Assembly (NCBI GenBank): GCA_040235375.1
Contig: JBECKQ010000407.1
Location: 1-34,333 of the forward strand
DNA: 34,333 nucleotides
Source: JBECKQ01 sp040235375
GTDB taxonomy: Bacteria; Planctomycetota; Phycisphaerae; UBA1845
Direction: 5' to 3'
The notes beneath the pieces were generated by a model. That model was not told where the DNA came from and did not search any database. It saw only the letters and a program-made list of their open reading frames with translations. Shown piece by piece: positions 1 through 7,179 of this stretch (position 1 is its first letter; each line of letters starts with the position of its first letter). The translations under genes were made by a program, and so were the position numbers.

Positions 1-478
1 CGTCCGCAGCGGCCAGACGCCGGGCCATGTGCTCGCGCGACTCCGTCCGGCGGCCCTCCAGCCGGCTTTGAAGCGACTGGAAGTCGGGCGGCAGCACGAA
101 AATCGTCACGGCAGATGGTACGCGGGAGGCAATCTGCATGCCTCCCTGCACGTCGATCTCCATCACTACCACGCGGCCCTCCTCGATCCAACGGTTTACC
201 GGCGAGACCGGCGTGCCGTACCAGTGTCCGCAGTATTCCGCCGTCTCGAGGAATTCATCTTGCTGGCGCCGCCGCTCGAACTCCTCACGGCTGACGAACT
301 CGTAGCTCTTTCCGGCCGACTCGCCGCCGCGAAGCGGGCGCGTGGTGGCCGACACGCTCCAGACCGCGTCCGGGATGCGCTTGAGCAACGCGTTGCAGAT
401 GGACGTCTTGCCCGTGCCCGATGGCCCGCTGATGACGACCAGTCTGCCGCGGCTTCCGCCATCCGGATTATTGGACAT
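1..478 (-). CDS. gmk: Guanylate kinase, 3' end cut by the window edge
   Basis: Guanylate kinase phosphorylates GMP to GDP with ATP in the cytoplasm. Reading the minus strand from the ATG at 478 gives 159 residues before the left edge, from a usual length of about 200, so the C-terminus is missing. The P-loop GPSGTGKT lies at residues 18-25. It is followed by the GMP-binding signature ATTRPLRGGE, then a YEFVS/EEF stretch, then EFLETAEYCGHWYGTP and the VVMEIDVQG strand, all typical of the family. The start codon lies inside the end of the yicC-like gene (11 nt overlap, different frame), which suggests translational coupling. yicC followed by gmk is a very common bacterial gene order. Identity is secure; only the end is unseen. 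Confidence 0.95.
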   Translation of the reverse strand, partial: MSNNPDGGSRGRLVVISGPSGTGKTSICNALLKRIPDAVWSVSATTRPLRGGESAGKSYEFVSREEFERRRQQDEFLETAEYCGHWYGTPVSPVNRWIEEGRVVVMEIDVQGGMQIASRVPSAVTIFVLPPDFQSLQSRLEGRRTESREHMARRLAAAD

Positions 479-1352
479 TCTGAACTTGCTCCTTAAGCCG
501 ATCGATGGAGCCCTTGAGCTCGACCACGTTTCGGGCAATGACCGAGTCGTTGCTCTTGCTGCCGATCGTATTCGCCTCGCGAAGCATCTCCTGAGCGAGG
601 AAGTCGAGCTTCCGGCCGGCGTGCTCGCGGCTCTCGCACAGGCCCACGAACTGGTCCAGGTGCGACGTGAGCCGCGCCAACTCCTCGCTGATGTCGCAAC
701 GGTCCGCGTAGACCGCCAACTCGCGAAGAAGCGAATCCTGATCGAGTTCCAGCTCCGTGCCGCCGGTCAAGACAGAAACCCGCTCGCGCAGTTTCTGGAG
801 GTAGTCATCGAGCACCTTGGGCGCCCTCTCGCCGATCTCCGCCGCCAGGGCCCGCATGCGATTGCAGTGTATAGCGAGGTCGCGATGGAGGGCCTGCCCT
901 TCCTCCTGTCGCATGCGGATGACCATATCAATCGCCCGCTCCGACAGCCGGCTGATCACATCGAGCAGGCGCTCGCGTTCGGCTTCGTCGAGCTCCGGGG
1001 GCTGGCAGACGCCGGGTAGGGCGAGGACCGTTCCCAGGTCGACCGTGCCGGTAAGCCCTCCAGGAAGGGCGCTCGCCCCAATCTGCCGGAGATAGTGCTG
1101 CAAGGCGGCCTGGTTCACCTCGTATGCCGTCGCGGCGCTGGCGCTCCGCGCCCGGAGAACGTAGTTGATGCTTCCGCGCTGCAGACGCGTCCGCAGCATC
1201 CGCTCGATATCCGCCTCGAGAAACTGGAGTCGCTCGGGCAGCTTGATCGTCGCCTTGAAGTACCGGTTATTGAGCGTCCGGATTTCGAGCGAATAGCTGA
1301 CGCCATCTTCGGCGTGCTGCGCCTCGCCGTATCCGGTCATTGAGACAATCAT
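468..1352 (-). CDS. yicC: YicC family protein (putative endoribonuclease)
   Basis: A 294-residue member of the YicC/YloC family. The N-terminus MIVSMTGYG matches the family's SMTG[YF]G opening. The C-terminal half carries the DUF1732 signature, with EMLREANTIGSKS near residues 255-267 followed by a helical end (VELKGSIDRLKEQV). E. coli YicC has been described as an endoribonuclease acting on structured RNA; that role is carried over from the family and nothing in the sequence proves it. Length is normal. It lies downstream of secG with a gap of about 90 nt and overlaps gmk by 11 nt, so it is probably part of the minus-strand housekeeping run. Confidence 0.93.
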   Translation of the reverse strand: MIVSMTGYGEAQHAEDGVSYSLEIRTLNNRYFKATIKLPERLQFLEADIERMLRTRLQRGSINYVLRARSASAATAYEVNQAALQHYLRQIGASALPGGLTGTVDLGTVLALPGVCQPPELDEAERERLLDVISRLSERAIDMVIRMRQEEGQALHRDLAIHCNRMRALAAEIGERAPKVLDDYLQKLRERVSVLTGGTELELDQDSLLRELAVYADRCDISEELARLTSHLDQFVGLCESREHAGRKLDFLAQEMLREANTIGSKSNDSVIARNVVELKGSIDRLKEQVQNVQ

Positions 1353-1445
1353 GGTTAGTCCCGAGCCGCACCCCGACGGCGCACCCCAAGATAAGCGATC
1401 GGCGAACGCCGGTGGCTCGTATGCTGTCGCGGCGATGCCCTGCGG

Positions 1446-1943
1446 CTACTGAGCGCCAGGCTCCTGGTTCCCCTGGGCGTTCGGCGGCGTCGTCTCCTGC
1501 TGTGCCGCACCGGTGTCGGATGCGGCCGATGGCTGTGCCTGTCCCGCCGGCGCCTGGTTCGGCTGGGCAGGGATGCGAATGGGAGTGCGGTTTGCGTTCC
1601 CCTGCGCGCCGGGGTTTGCTGCTGGCCGAGCGGGTGAGGGCGCCGCTGGAGTGCTCTGGACGGTCGGAGGCGCCATCGCGACGGCCTGCGGCCTGAACAC
1701 GTAGTTGCCAAATACCGTCAACAGGAGAAAGACTCCCGCAAGCACGACCGTGATCCACGTGAAGTAGTCGCCCGTCTTCGTTCCAAACGCGCCGCCGCCA
1801 CCGCCAGCGCCGCCGAATGCAGCGGCCAGACCGCCACCGCGTCCCTTCTGAATCAGGATAATGAGCATCAGGAGCACGCAGATCGCAAAGAGCACCAAGC
1901 CCATCATCCACTGAAACCCTGTCATCGCGGCAAGAATCGTCAT
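1446..1943 (-). CDS. secG: Preprotein translocase subunit SecG
   Basis: SecG is the small accessory subunit of the SecYEG protein-conducting channel in the cytoplasmic membrane. The ATG at 1943 is chosen because AAGGA stands 10 nt upstream; an upstream in-frame start at 1985 would add 14 unlike residues. The 165-residue product has a first membrane segment at about residues 9-31 ending in LIQKGRGGG. A glycine-rich loop with AFGTKTGDYFTW follows, then a second membrane segment at about 60-80. This is the standard SecG layout. The tail after residue 85 is long and rich in Ala, Pro, Gln and Asn, probably disordered. Such tails are not part of the E. coli protein, so the function of this one is unknown. 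Confidence 0.93.
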   Translation of the reverse strand: MTILAAMTGFQWMMGLVLFAICVLLMLIILIQKGRGGGLAAAFGGAGGGGGAFGTKTGDYFTWITVVLAGVFLLLTVFGNYVFRPQAVAMAPPTVQSTPAAPSPARPAANPGAQGNANRTPIRIPAQPNQAPAGQAQPSAASDTGAAQQETTPPNAQGNQEPGAQ

Positions 1944-2021
1944 CTGCCGTTCATCCTTAAAAACACAGTCGTCCCGCCCCTCCACGGCGGCCGGTTCCGC
2001 AACCCCGCCGGGAGGCTCCTG

Positions 2022-2780
2022 TCAGCCCCTCCTTGTCGCGGCCATTATAATGGCTGCGAAATCATCCGCCACCAGGCACGCCCCACCGACCAGCCCCCCA
2101 TCCACATCCGGGCAGGCGAACAGCTCGGTCGCGTTGTTCGGCTTGATGCTGCCGCCATACTGGATCCGCAGGTCCTTGGCGACCTGGTCGCCGAAGAGGC
2201 CGCCCAGTTTGGCCCGGACGAACGCGTGGACGCTCTGCGCCTGGTCCGGCGTGGCCGTCTTGCCCGTGCCGATGGCCCAGACGGGCTCGTAAGCGATCGT
2301 GAGCCGCGTGGTGTCCAGATCGCGGGTCAGCACCTCGTCCAGTTGGCGCTCAACGATCTGCTCGGTCCGGCCGGCTTCCCGCTCCTCGAGCTGCTCGCCG
2401 ATGCAGTAGACGACGTGCAGCCCGGCCTGCTGGGCGGCAGCAACCTTCTTTTTGAGCAGGTCGTTCAGTTCCCCGAAAACGTGCCGTCGCTCGCTATGCC
2501 CGATGATCACGTAGGTGCAGCCGGCGGCTTTGACCATCTGGGGGGAAATCTCGCCGGTAAACGCCCCTTGTGGCTCGAAATGGCAGTTCTGGGCCCCGAG
2601 CTTGAAGGGCGTTCCGGCCAGCTCCTTCGCCAGAGGGTACAGAAGGGTATATGGCGGGCACAGAGCCAGATCAACGCCGATGTCCCGCCGTATTTTCCTC
2701 CGCAATCCACCGACGAGCTCAAGTCCGGCCTCCAGATCCTTGTGCATCTTCCAATTGCCGGCGACAAATGGCGTCCTCAT
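2022..2780 (-). CDS. tpiA: Triose-phosphate isomerase
   Basis: Interconverts dihydroxyacetone phosphate and glyceraldehyde 3-phosphate in glycolysis and gluconeogenesis. The 252-residue protein is full length for the TIM-barrel enzyme. All catalytic residues are visible: N9 and K11 in AGNWKM, H95 in IGHSERR, and E165 in AYEPVWAIGTG. The phosphate-binding GGS (209-211) and GLVGGA near the C-terminus are also present. The ATG at 2780 is preceded by GGGAG at 8 nt spacing. It lies between the DAHP synthase gene (82 nt upstream) and secG (78 nt downstream) on the same strand, so co-transcription is likely. Confidence 0.97.
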   Translation of the reverse strand: MRTPFVAGNWKMHKDLEAGLELVGGLRRKIRRDIGVDLALCPPYTLLYPLAKELAGTPFKLGAQNCHFEPQGAFTGEISPQMVKAAGCTYVIIGHSERRHVFGELNDLLKKKVAAAQQAGLHVVYCIGEQLEEREAGRTEQIVERQLDEVLTRDLDTTRLTIAYEPVWAIGTGKTATPDQAQSVHAFVRAKLGGLFGDQVAKDLRIQYGGSIKPNNATELFACPDVDGGLVGGACLVADDFAAIIMAATRRG

Positions 2781-2862
2781 CGCTGGTCTCCCTTTCAGCG
2801 GTCACGACTGAGTGCGTCGGAATGCCCGAACGAGCAATGGTGCGCTTTTTTGAGGGGCTTGT

Positions 2863-3942
2863 CTAACTCATCCAGCCGCCGGACTCGACGCGGCGAGGCG
2901 GCGCCGGGGCGTCACCCCACGCGGTAACCCGGTGACCGACGATCTCTGCCGCCAGGCGGATTTCGCTCATCAACTGCTTGAAACGGGCGGGCAGGACGGC
3001 CTGCGGGCCATCGCACAACGCCTGCTCCGGGCAACTGTGCACCTCGACGATCACGCCGGCGGCGCCCGCGGCGATGGCCGCCAGCGCCAGTGCCGGCACC
3101 AGGTCGCGCTTGCCCGCGGCGTGCGAGGGATCCACGAAAACCGGCAGGTGCGATCGCTCCTGGATCACCGGCACGGCTGAAATGTCCAGTGTGAAGCGGA
3201 CCTCATCGGCAAAAGTGCGAATGCCCCGCTCGCAGACGATCACCTTCTCATTTCCCTGACTCAGCACGTATTCGGCGGACATAAGCAGCTCGCTGACCGA
3301 GGCCGCCAGGCCGCGCTTCAGAAAAACCGGCATGCTCGTCCGTCCGACCTCCAGGAGCAGGTTGTAATTCTGCATGTTCCGGGCGCCGATCTGGAAGATG
3401 TCGGCGTACTGGGAGACGACCTCGACATCGCGAGGGTCCATCACCTCGGTGATGGTGGGCATGTTCAAGGCCTCGCCGGCTTCCTTGAGGATTTTGAGGC
3501 CGTCTATCCCCTTGCCCTGGAAGGAGTACGGCGACGTCCGCGGCTTGAACGCCCCACCGCGGAGGATGGATGCCCCGGCGTCCTTGACCGCCTGCCCAAC
3601 GTCGAACAGCAGCTCGCGACTCTCAATCGCGCACGGACCGGCAATCACGTTGACGTGCGGCCCGCCAATGCGGATGCCGCGCAGATCGATGATCGTGTCA
3701 GCCTCGTGGAACTCGCGCGAGGCCAGCCGGTAGGTCTGCGTGACCGTGATGACGCGGTCGACGCCGCCCAGTTGCTCCAACTGCTGTATGACCGCCACGT
3801 CCTGGCTGCCGATCGCGCTGATAAGCGTGCGAAACTCGCTGTCGACGCGCCGCGGCTGGAGCCCGAGAGTGCTCACGCGGGCAACGACGGCCTCTCGTTC
3901 CTCCTCGGTCGCCGTCGATCGCATCACCACAACCAGATCCAT
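2863..3942 (-). CDS. aroF: 3-deoxy-7-phosphoheptulonate (DAHP) synthase, type I-beta with N-terminal ferredoxin-like domain
   Basis: Condenses phosphoenolpyruvate with erythrose 4-phosphate, the first step of the shikimate pathway. The ATG at 3942 is chosen over one at 3966 because AGGAAGG stands 7 nt before it and the gene then clears pheA by 16 nt. The 359-residue product starts with a domain of about 80 residues like the ferredoxin-like regulatory domain of Thermotoga-type enzymes, which in that family mediates feedback inhibition. The barrel follows with GPCAIES (102-108, with a metal-binding Cys), RGGAFKPRTSPYSF (128-141), DPSHAAGKRD (271-280) and VEVH (299-302). The placement directly after pheA suggests joint control of phenylalanine supply. 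Confidence 0.95.
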   Translation of the reverse strand: MDLVVVMRSTATEEEREAVVARVSTLGLQPRRVDSEFRTLISAIGSQDVAVIQQLEQLGGVDRVITVTQTYRLASREFHEADTIIDLRGIRIGGPHVNVIAGPCAIESRELLFDVGQAVKDAGASILRGGAFKPRTSPYSFQGKGIDGLKILKEAGEALNMPTITEVMDPRDVEVVSQYADIFQIGARNMQNYNLLLEVGRTSMPVFLKRGLAASVSELLMSAEYVLSQGNEKVIVCERGIRTFADEVRFTLDISAVPVIQERSHLPVFVDPSHAAGKRDLVPALALAAIAAGAAGVIVEVHSCPEQALCDGPQAVLPARFKQLMSEIRLAAEIVGHRVTAWGDAPAPPRRVESGGWMS

Positions 3943-3958
3943 TACAGCACCTTCCTGC

Positions 3959-5044
3959 TCATACAATCTCGTCAGCGCGCGGGAATGAGCCCAGGACTTT
4001 CAGCGAGCGACAGTGCGCCCGGGCTGCCTCTATCACCCCGGCGACGTCGGGGCTATCGCAGTGTCCTTCGATGTCAACAAAGAAGGAATACTCGAATTTC
4101 TTCAATCGGCTCGGCCGCGATTCGATGAAGGTCATGTTCACGCCGGCTTGGCGGAACACATCCAGAACCGCAACGAGCGAGCCCGGCTTGTCGGCCGCCA
4201 CGAAGAGCAGCGACGTCTTGTCGTTGCCCGTAAACCTGGCCCGATCGCGCCCGACGACGACGAAACGGGTGACGTTGCCGGGATCGTCCTCGATGCGGTG
4301 GCAGACAATCTGAAGACCGTAGACCTCGGCGGCGAGCTCGCTGCCAACGGCCGCCGCGCACTCTTCTTCCGCGGCCATCTGGGCGGCGCGACTGGAGCTG
4401 GCCACGGCAATGGTGCTGGACACCAGCTCCGTTTCCGTCAGCCACTTCTGGCACTGGGTGAAGACTTCCGGCTTGGAATAGACGCGCTGCACTTTTTCCA
4501 GCGGGCAGTTCGCCAGCAGGTGATGCTGAACGGCGATGTTGATCTCCGCGCAGATCTGCACGTCGCGCGCGGCAAACGCATCCAGCGTGTCCACGACGCC
4601 GCCGCCCCACGTGTTCTCCACCGGAACCAATCCAAGGTCCACGTGCCCGCGTTCGATCTCGTCGAAGATAGCCCCAATGTGCTTGAGCGGCTCGAAGTCG
4701 ACGCTCGAGCCGAACTTTCGCTTCGCCGCCAGGTGCGAATAGCTGCCCGCCGGACCGAGGTACGCCACGCGCGGCGGGCGCTCCAGCGCGAACGATCCGC
4801 TCATCAGCTCGCGGTAAACGGAGAGAATCGTCCCACTGGAGAGCGGACCGGTGTTCGCCGCCAGGACGCGGTCGAGCACCTCGCGCTCGCGGTCGGGCGC
4901 GTACGTCGCGTCGCCCGAGCGATGCTTCAGCGCACCGATCTGGGCGGCGATTCGGGCGCGGTCATTGACGAGGCGCACGAGCTCGGCGTCGATGGCGTCT
5001 ATCCGGCCACGCAGGGCCGCAAGATCTCCGGGGTCATCGGCCAT
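3959..5044 (-). CDS. pheA: Bifunctional chorismate mutase / prephenate dehydratase (P-protein)
   Basis: Converts chorismate to prephenate and then to phenylpyruvate for phenylalanine synthesis. The 361-residue product has three domains. An AroQ chorismate mutase occupies about 8-90; R12, R29, K40 and E53 line up with E. coli R11, R28, K39 and E52. A prephenate dehydratase occupies about 92-270, opening with VAYLGPAGSYSH and containing the catalytic TRF at 259-261. An ACT regulatory domain at about 278-355 carries ESRPSR (308-313), the phenylalanine-sensing motif. The ATG at 5044 has GGGA 5 nt upstream; an in-frame TTG at 5062 is the alternative. It is the first gene of the minus-strand run, with a promoter candidate just upstream. 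Confidence 0.95.
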   Translation of the reverse strand: MADDPGDLAALRGRIDAIDAELVRLVNDRARIAAQIGALKHRSGDATYAPDREREVLDRVLAANTGPLSSGTILSVYRELMSGSFALERPPRVAYLGPAGSYSHLAAKRKFGSSVDFEPLKHIGAIFDEIERGHVDLGLVPVENTWGGGVVDTLDAFAARDVQICAEINIAVQHHLLANCPLEKVQRVYSKPEVFTQCQKWLTETELVSSTIAVASSSRAAQMAAEEECAAAVGSELAAEVYGLQIVCHRIEDDPGNVTRFVVVGRDRARFTGNDKTSLLFVAADKPGSLVAVLDVFRQAGVNMTFIESRPSRLKKFEYSFFVDIEGHCDSPDVAGVIEAARAHCRSLKVLGSFPRADEIV

Positions 5045-5088
5045 GTCTTCCCAACCACGCAACCCGGCAATTGAGCGGAAAACGTAGG

Positions 5089-5117
5089 AGTTTATGGACC
5101 ACCTTATGGATGGTCAA
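5089..5117 (-). promoter_or_regulatory. Promoter candidate for the pheA run
   Basis: Reading the minus strand, TTGACC (5117-5112) is followed after exactly 17 nt by TAAACT (5094-5089). This matches the housekeeping sigma consensus at 5 of 6 and 4 of 6 positions. Predicted transcription would begin near 5082 and leave a leader of about 38 nt before the pheA ATG. Inferred by eye only. Confidence 0.5.
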
Positions 5118-5237
5118 TCGCACCGCAGCAGTCGCTGACTCGCGCCGTTCGTTGCAGCCGCAGGGCGGGCAAGACGCCCGATAAGCGAAAGCTCTACGTG
5201 GGCGCGATGGAGCGCCGGGCGCCCTGCACCGTCCGCC

Positions 5238-5266
5238 TTGACCCGCTTTCCACCCATTCCTAGCAT
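5238..5266 (+). promoter_or_regulatory. Promoter candidate for the epimerase gene
   Basis: TTGACC (5238-5243) and TAGCAT (5261-5266) are separated by 17 nt. Transcription would start near 5273, about 43 nt before the ATG at 5316. It faces away from the pheA promoter, about 120 nt to the left, and has the same -35 hexamer. Confidence 0.5.
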
Positions 5267-5315
5267 ACGACCTCGCGAACTGCGTTGCGGCGAAAGAAGG
5301 GGGACACGCACCCGT

Positions 5316-6260
5316 ATGGCTAGACACAATATACTCGTCACCGGCGGCGCCGGCTTCATCGGCTCACATTTGGCGACCCGGTTCCATGAGCTCGGGCACG
5401 CCGTGCGCGTCCTCGACAACTTCTCGACCGGGCACCGCGCCAACCTCAGCCACCTGGAAGGAAGCATCGAGATCGTCGAGGGCGACCTGAGGCACCTCGA
5501 GGAATGCGAGCGGGCCTGCCGCGACATCGAGTTTGTATTTCACATCGGCGCGCTGCCCAGCGTTCCCGTTTCGATCGACCGGCCGGTCGACACGCACGAT
5601 TCGAATATCACCGGCACGCTCAACATTCTCCTTGCTGCCAGAGCGAACAGGTGCCGCCGCGTCGTCTACGCCGGCAGCAGCTCATGCTACGGCAACATCG
5701 ACGTGTCGCCGAAACATGAAGGACTCCGGCCCGAGCCACTGAGCCCCTACGCCGTACAGAAGCTGGCCGGCGAACACTATATGCGTGTGTTCTACGCTTG
5801 CTACGGCCTCGAGACGCTCACGACGCGTTTCTTCAACGTGTTCGGCCCTCGCCAGGATCCGAAGAGTCAGTACGCGGCGGTCATTCCCGCGTTTATCACC
5901 GCGATACTCAATGACGAACGGCCGACGGTCCACGGCGACGGGCGGCAGACCCGCGACTTCACGTACATCGAAAACATCGTCCACGCTTACATGCTCGCCG
6001 TCGACGTGCCCCGCACGGCCGGCCAGGTCATCAACGTCGCCTGCGGCGACCAGATCGGCGTGCTCGATATCGTCCACTGGATCAACTCGATACTCGGCAA
6101 GGATATCCAGCCGACCTTTGAAGCCCCGCGCCCCGGCGACGTCCGCCACTCCTGCGCCGACATCACCGCCGCCCGGGAGCTTCTCGGCTACGAGCCGGTT
6201 GTTTCCTTCGAAGACGGCTTGAAACGCGCCACCGAATACTACGCCGCGCAGGTCAAGTAG
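5316..6260 (+). CDS. NAD-dependent sugar-nucleotide epimerase (UDP-glucose / UDP-GlcNAc 4-epimerase-like)
   Basis: An extended short-chain dehydrogenase of 314 residues that most likely inverts C4 of a UDP-sugar for glycan synthesis. The ATG at 5316 puts the cofactor-binding TGGAGFIGSH at residues 9-18; an in-frame TTG at 5238 would add an unlikely Arg-rich leader and falls on the -35 box. Serine residues 121-123 precede CYG, and the catalytic pair is Y145-x3-K149 in SPYAVQK. The stretch FFNVFGPRQDP and the later ERPTVHGDGRQTRDFTY pattern resemble the WbpP-type UDP-GlcNAc 4-epimerase group, but substrate choice cannot be settled by eye. It opens the plus-strand accessory region. Confidence 0.85.
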   Translation: MARHNILVTGGAGFIGSHLATRFHELGHAVRVLDNFSTGHRANLSHLEGSIEIVEGDLRHLEECERACRDIEFVFHIGALPSVPVSIDRPVDTHDSNITGTLNILLAARANRCRRVVYAGSSSCYGNIDVSPKHEGLRPEPLSPYAVQKLAGEHYMRVFYACYGLETLTTRFFNVFGPRQDPKSQYAAVIPAFITAILNDERPTVHGDGRQTRDFTYIENIVHAYMLAVDVPRTAGQVINVACGDQIGVLDIVHWINSILGKDIQPTFEAPRPGDVRHSCADITAARELLGYEPVVSFEDGLKRATEYYAAQVK

Positions 6261-6563
6261 CCATCGGCACAACTCTCTTTCTATTCCGTTTTCCCTTTTG
6301 TCATTCGCAGGGCGGAAGGGAATCGCGTTCAATAAGACGGATATGTTCCGGCAGGCTGCGCTTATCCGGGGCGCTCGCATAAACGAAGAGAAAAGGTGAG
6401 CGTCCCGGCCCAAGGACTGACGTCCGCGCTGCTACTGGGGCGCCCTCCGAGCGGGAGCTTCTCCGACCCAGCGCCGACGACGCCGGACGACGGAAACCTC
6501 TGCAGTCACGATCCGCCGGGGCATGCGATTCGGCGTGCTCGGTCCATCGCTGCGGCATGGACG
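6261..6563. other. Non-coding stretch without a recognisable gene
   Basis: About 300 nt between the epimerase stop and the end of the HesB-like small gene. Reading frames here are short or are arginine-rich shadows. A pyrimidine-rich run at about 6275-6300 follows the epimerase stop, but no convincing terminator hairpin was found. Confidence 0.5.
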
Positions 6564-6815
6564 TCAGATGAACCGATAACAGCCGTTCTGAAAGTCGAGC
6601 GTGCAGTCGGCGCAGGCGTCGGCCACGTCGGGGGCAACGACAAGGACGACCTGGTCTTGGTATCTGAACGTCTTGTCCCCCGGCCGTTGGCGGTCCACGC
6701 GCAACGCGGCCTCGTTGCCGGCGAAGACAAACCGAGCGCATCCATCGCCCTGGATGTTCGCCTCCCGTAGCGCCTCCGTGATGTGCCGCGCAGCCTGCTC
6801 TGTGATTCCGTTCAT
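6564..6815 (-). CDS. Small HesB/IscA-like fold protein lacking the usual cysteine ligands
   Basis: An 83-residue product from the ATG at 6815, with GGGAG about 9 nt upstream; an in-frame ATG at 6878 would add 21 residues. The pattern ITEQAARHITEAL at the N-terminus, then RPGDKTF, VVLVVAPD and LDFQNGCYRF at the end follows the layout of the A-type Fe-S carrier family (HesB/IscA). The family's GC[SG]G and C-terminal CGCG-type ligands are absent. The few cysteines (CAR early; CADC and GCY late) do not sit in the canonical places. It is therefore unlikely to be a standard Fe-S carrier. It is transcribed away from the MarR gene, and the two promoters share a motif. The family call is a judgement by eye. 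Confidence 0.5.
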   Translation of the reverse strand: MNGITEQAARHITEALREANIQGDGCARFVFAGNEAALRVDRQRPGDKTFRYQDQVVLVVAPDVADACADCTLDFQNGCYRFI

Positions 6816-6917
6816 CGGGCCTGGCTCCCGCGAAGGTTCCGCAGGCAATGTCCCCCCGCCATCGCCCTGAAGAAACATGCCTATCGAATTCGAGTGCGTA
6901 CTCTGGTTGGCGTGTGA

Positions 6918-6946
6918 ATGATAGCATTAATTAGCATGCAAGTAAA
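6918..6946 (-). promoter_or_regulatory. Promoter candidate for the HesB-like small gene
   Basis: On the minus strand TTTACT (6946-6941) and TATCAT (6923-6918) are 17 nt apart, with TGC directly before the -10 as in an extended -10 element. It lies in an AT-rich patch within GC-rich DNA. The spacer contains a palindromic TTAATTAA-like core that recurs in the marR promoter. Transcription would begin near 6911. Confidence 0.45.
6926..6939. promoter_or_regulatory. Putative MarR operator, copy 1
   Basis: ATTAATTAGCATGC lies inside the -35/-10 spacer of the leftward promoter. It matches copy 2 at 7150-7163 at 11 of 14 positions, both read on the plus strand. MarR proteins commonly bind AT-rich palindromes over promoters. 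Binding here is an inference. Confidence 0.35.
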
Positions 6947-7140
6947 ATCGGCGGACCCCAGAGGCGCTCCGTTCATCGGGCGACCAGACGACTGCCAGCT
7001 TGGCGCGAGGAGCGCTCCGGACCGCTCGCAACCCTGTTTCCACTAACGAAGTAGTGATCCGCAGAATCCTGGACGACGCCTGGCGAAACGCTGAACGCCG
7101 CCGGGGTTCCTCACCGCACGGGTGTTGACCGAGAGATTGA

Positions 7141-7169
7141 TTGACGAGAATTAATTTGAGTGCTAAAAT
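7141..7169 (+). promoter_or_regulatory. Promoter candidate for marR-methyltransferase
   Basis: TTGACG (7141-7146), a 17 nt spacer and TAAAAT (7164-7169) form the best sigma-70-like promoter in the window, with an extended -10 TGC. The predicted start near 7176 is only about 4 nt before the ATG at 7180. The transcript would be nearly leaderless unless the GTG at 7210 is used. Confidence 0.6.
7150..7163. promoter_or_regulatory. Putative MarR operator, copy 2
   Basis: ATTAATTTGAGTGC occupies the spacer of the marR promoter, so a bound repressor would block RNA polymerase. Related to copy 1 at 6926-6939. The last three bases coincide with the extended -10, so only the ATTAATT part is independent evidence. 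Confidence 0.35.
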
Positions 7170-7179
7170 TTCGGTCTGA

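Noticed and set aside
4013..5074. A 353-codon plus-strand frame opposite pheA.
   Set aside because: It is antisense to a P-protein with all three domains and catalytic residues visible, and has no domain of its own.
6301..6927. A 208-codon minus-strand frame overlapping the HesB-like gene.
   Set aside because: Its composition is Arg/Ser/Pro-rich and patternless; the HesB-like frame is the better candidate.
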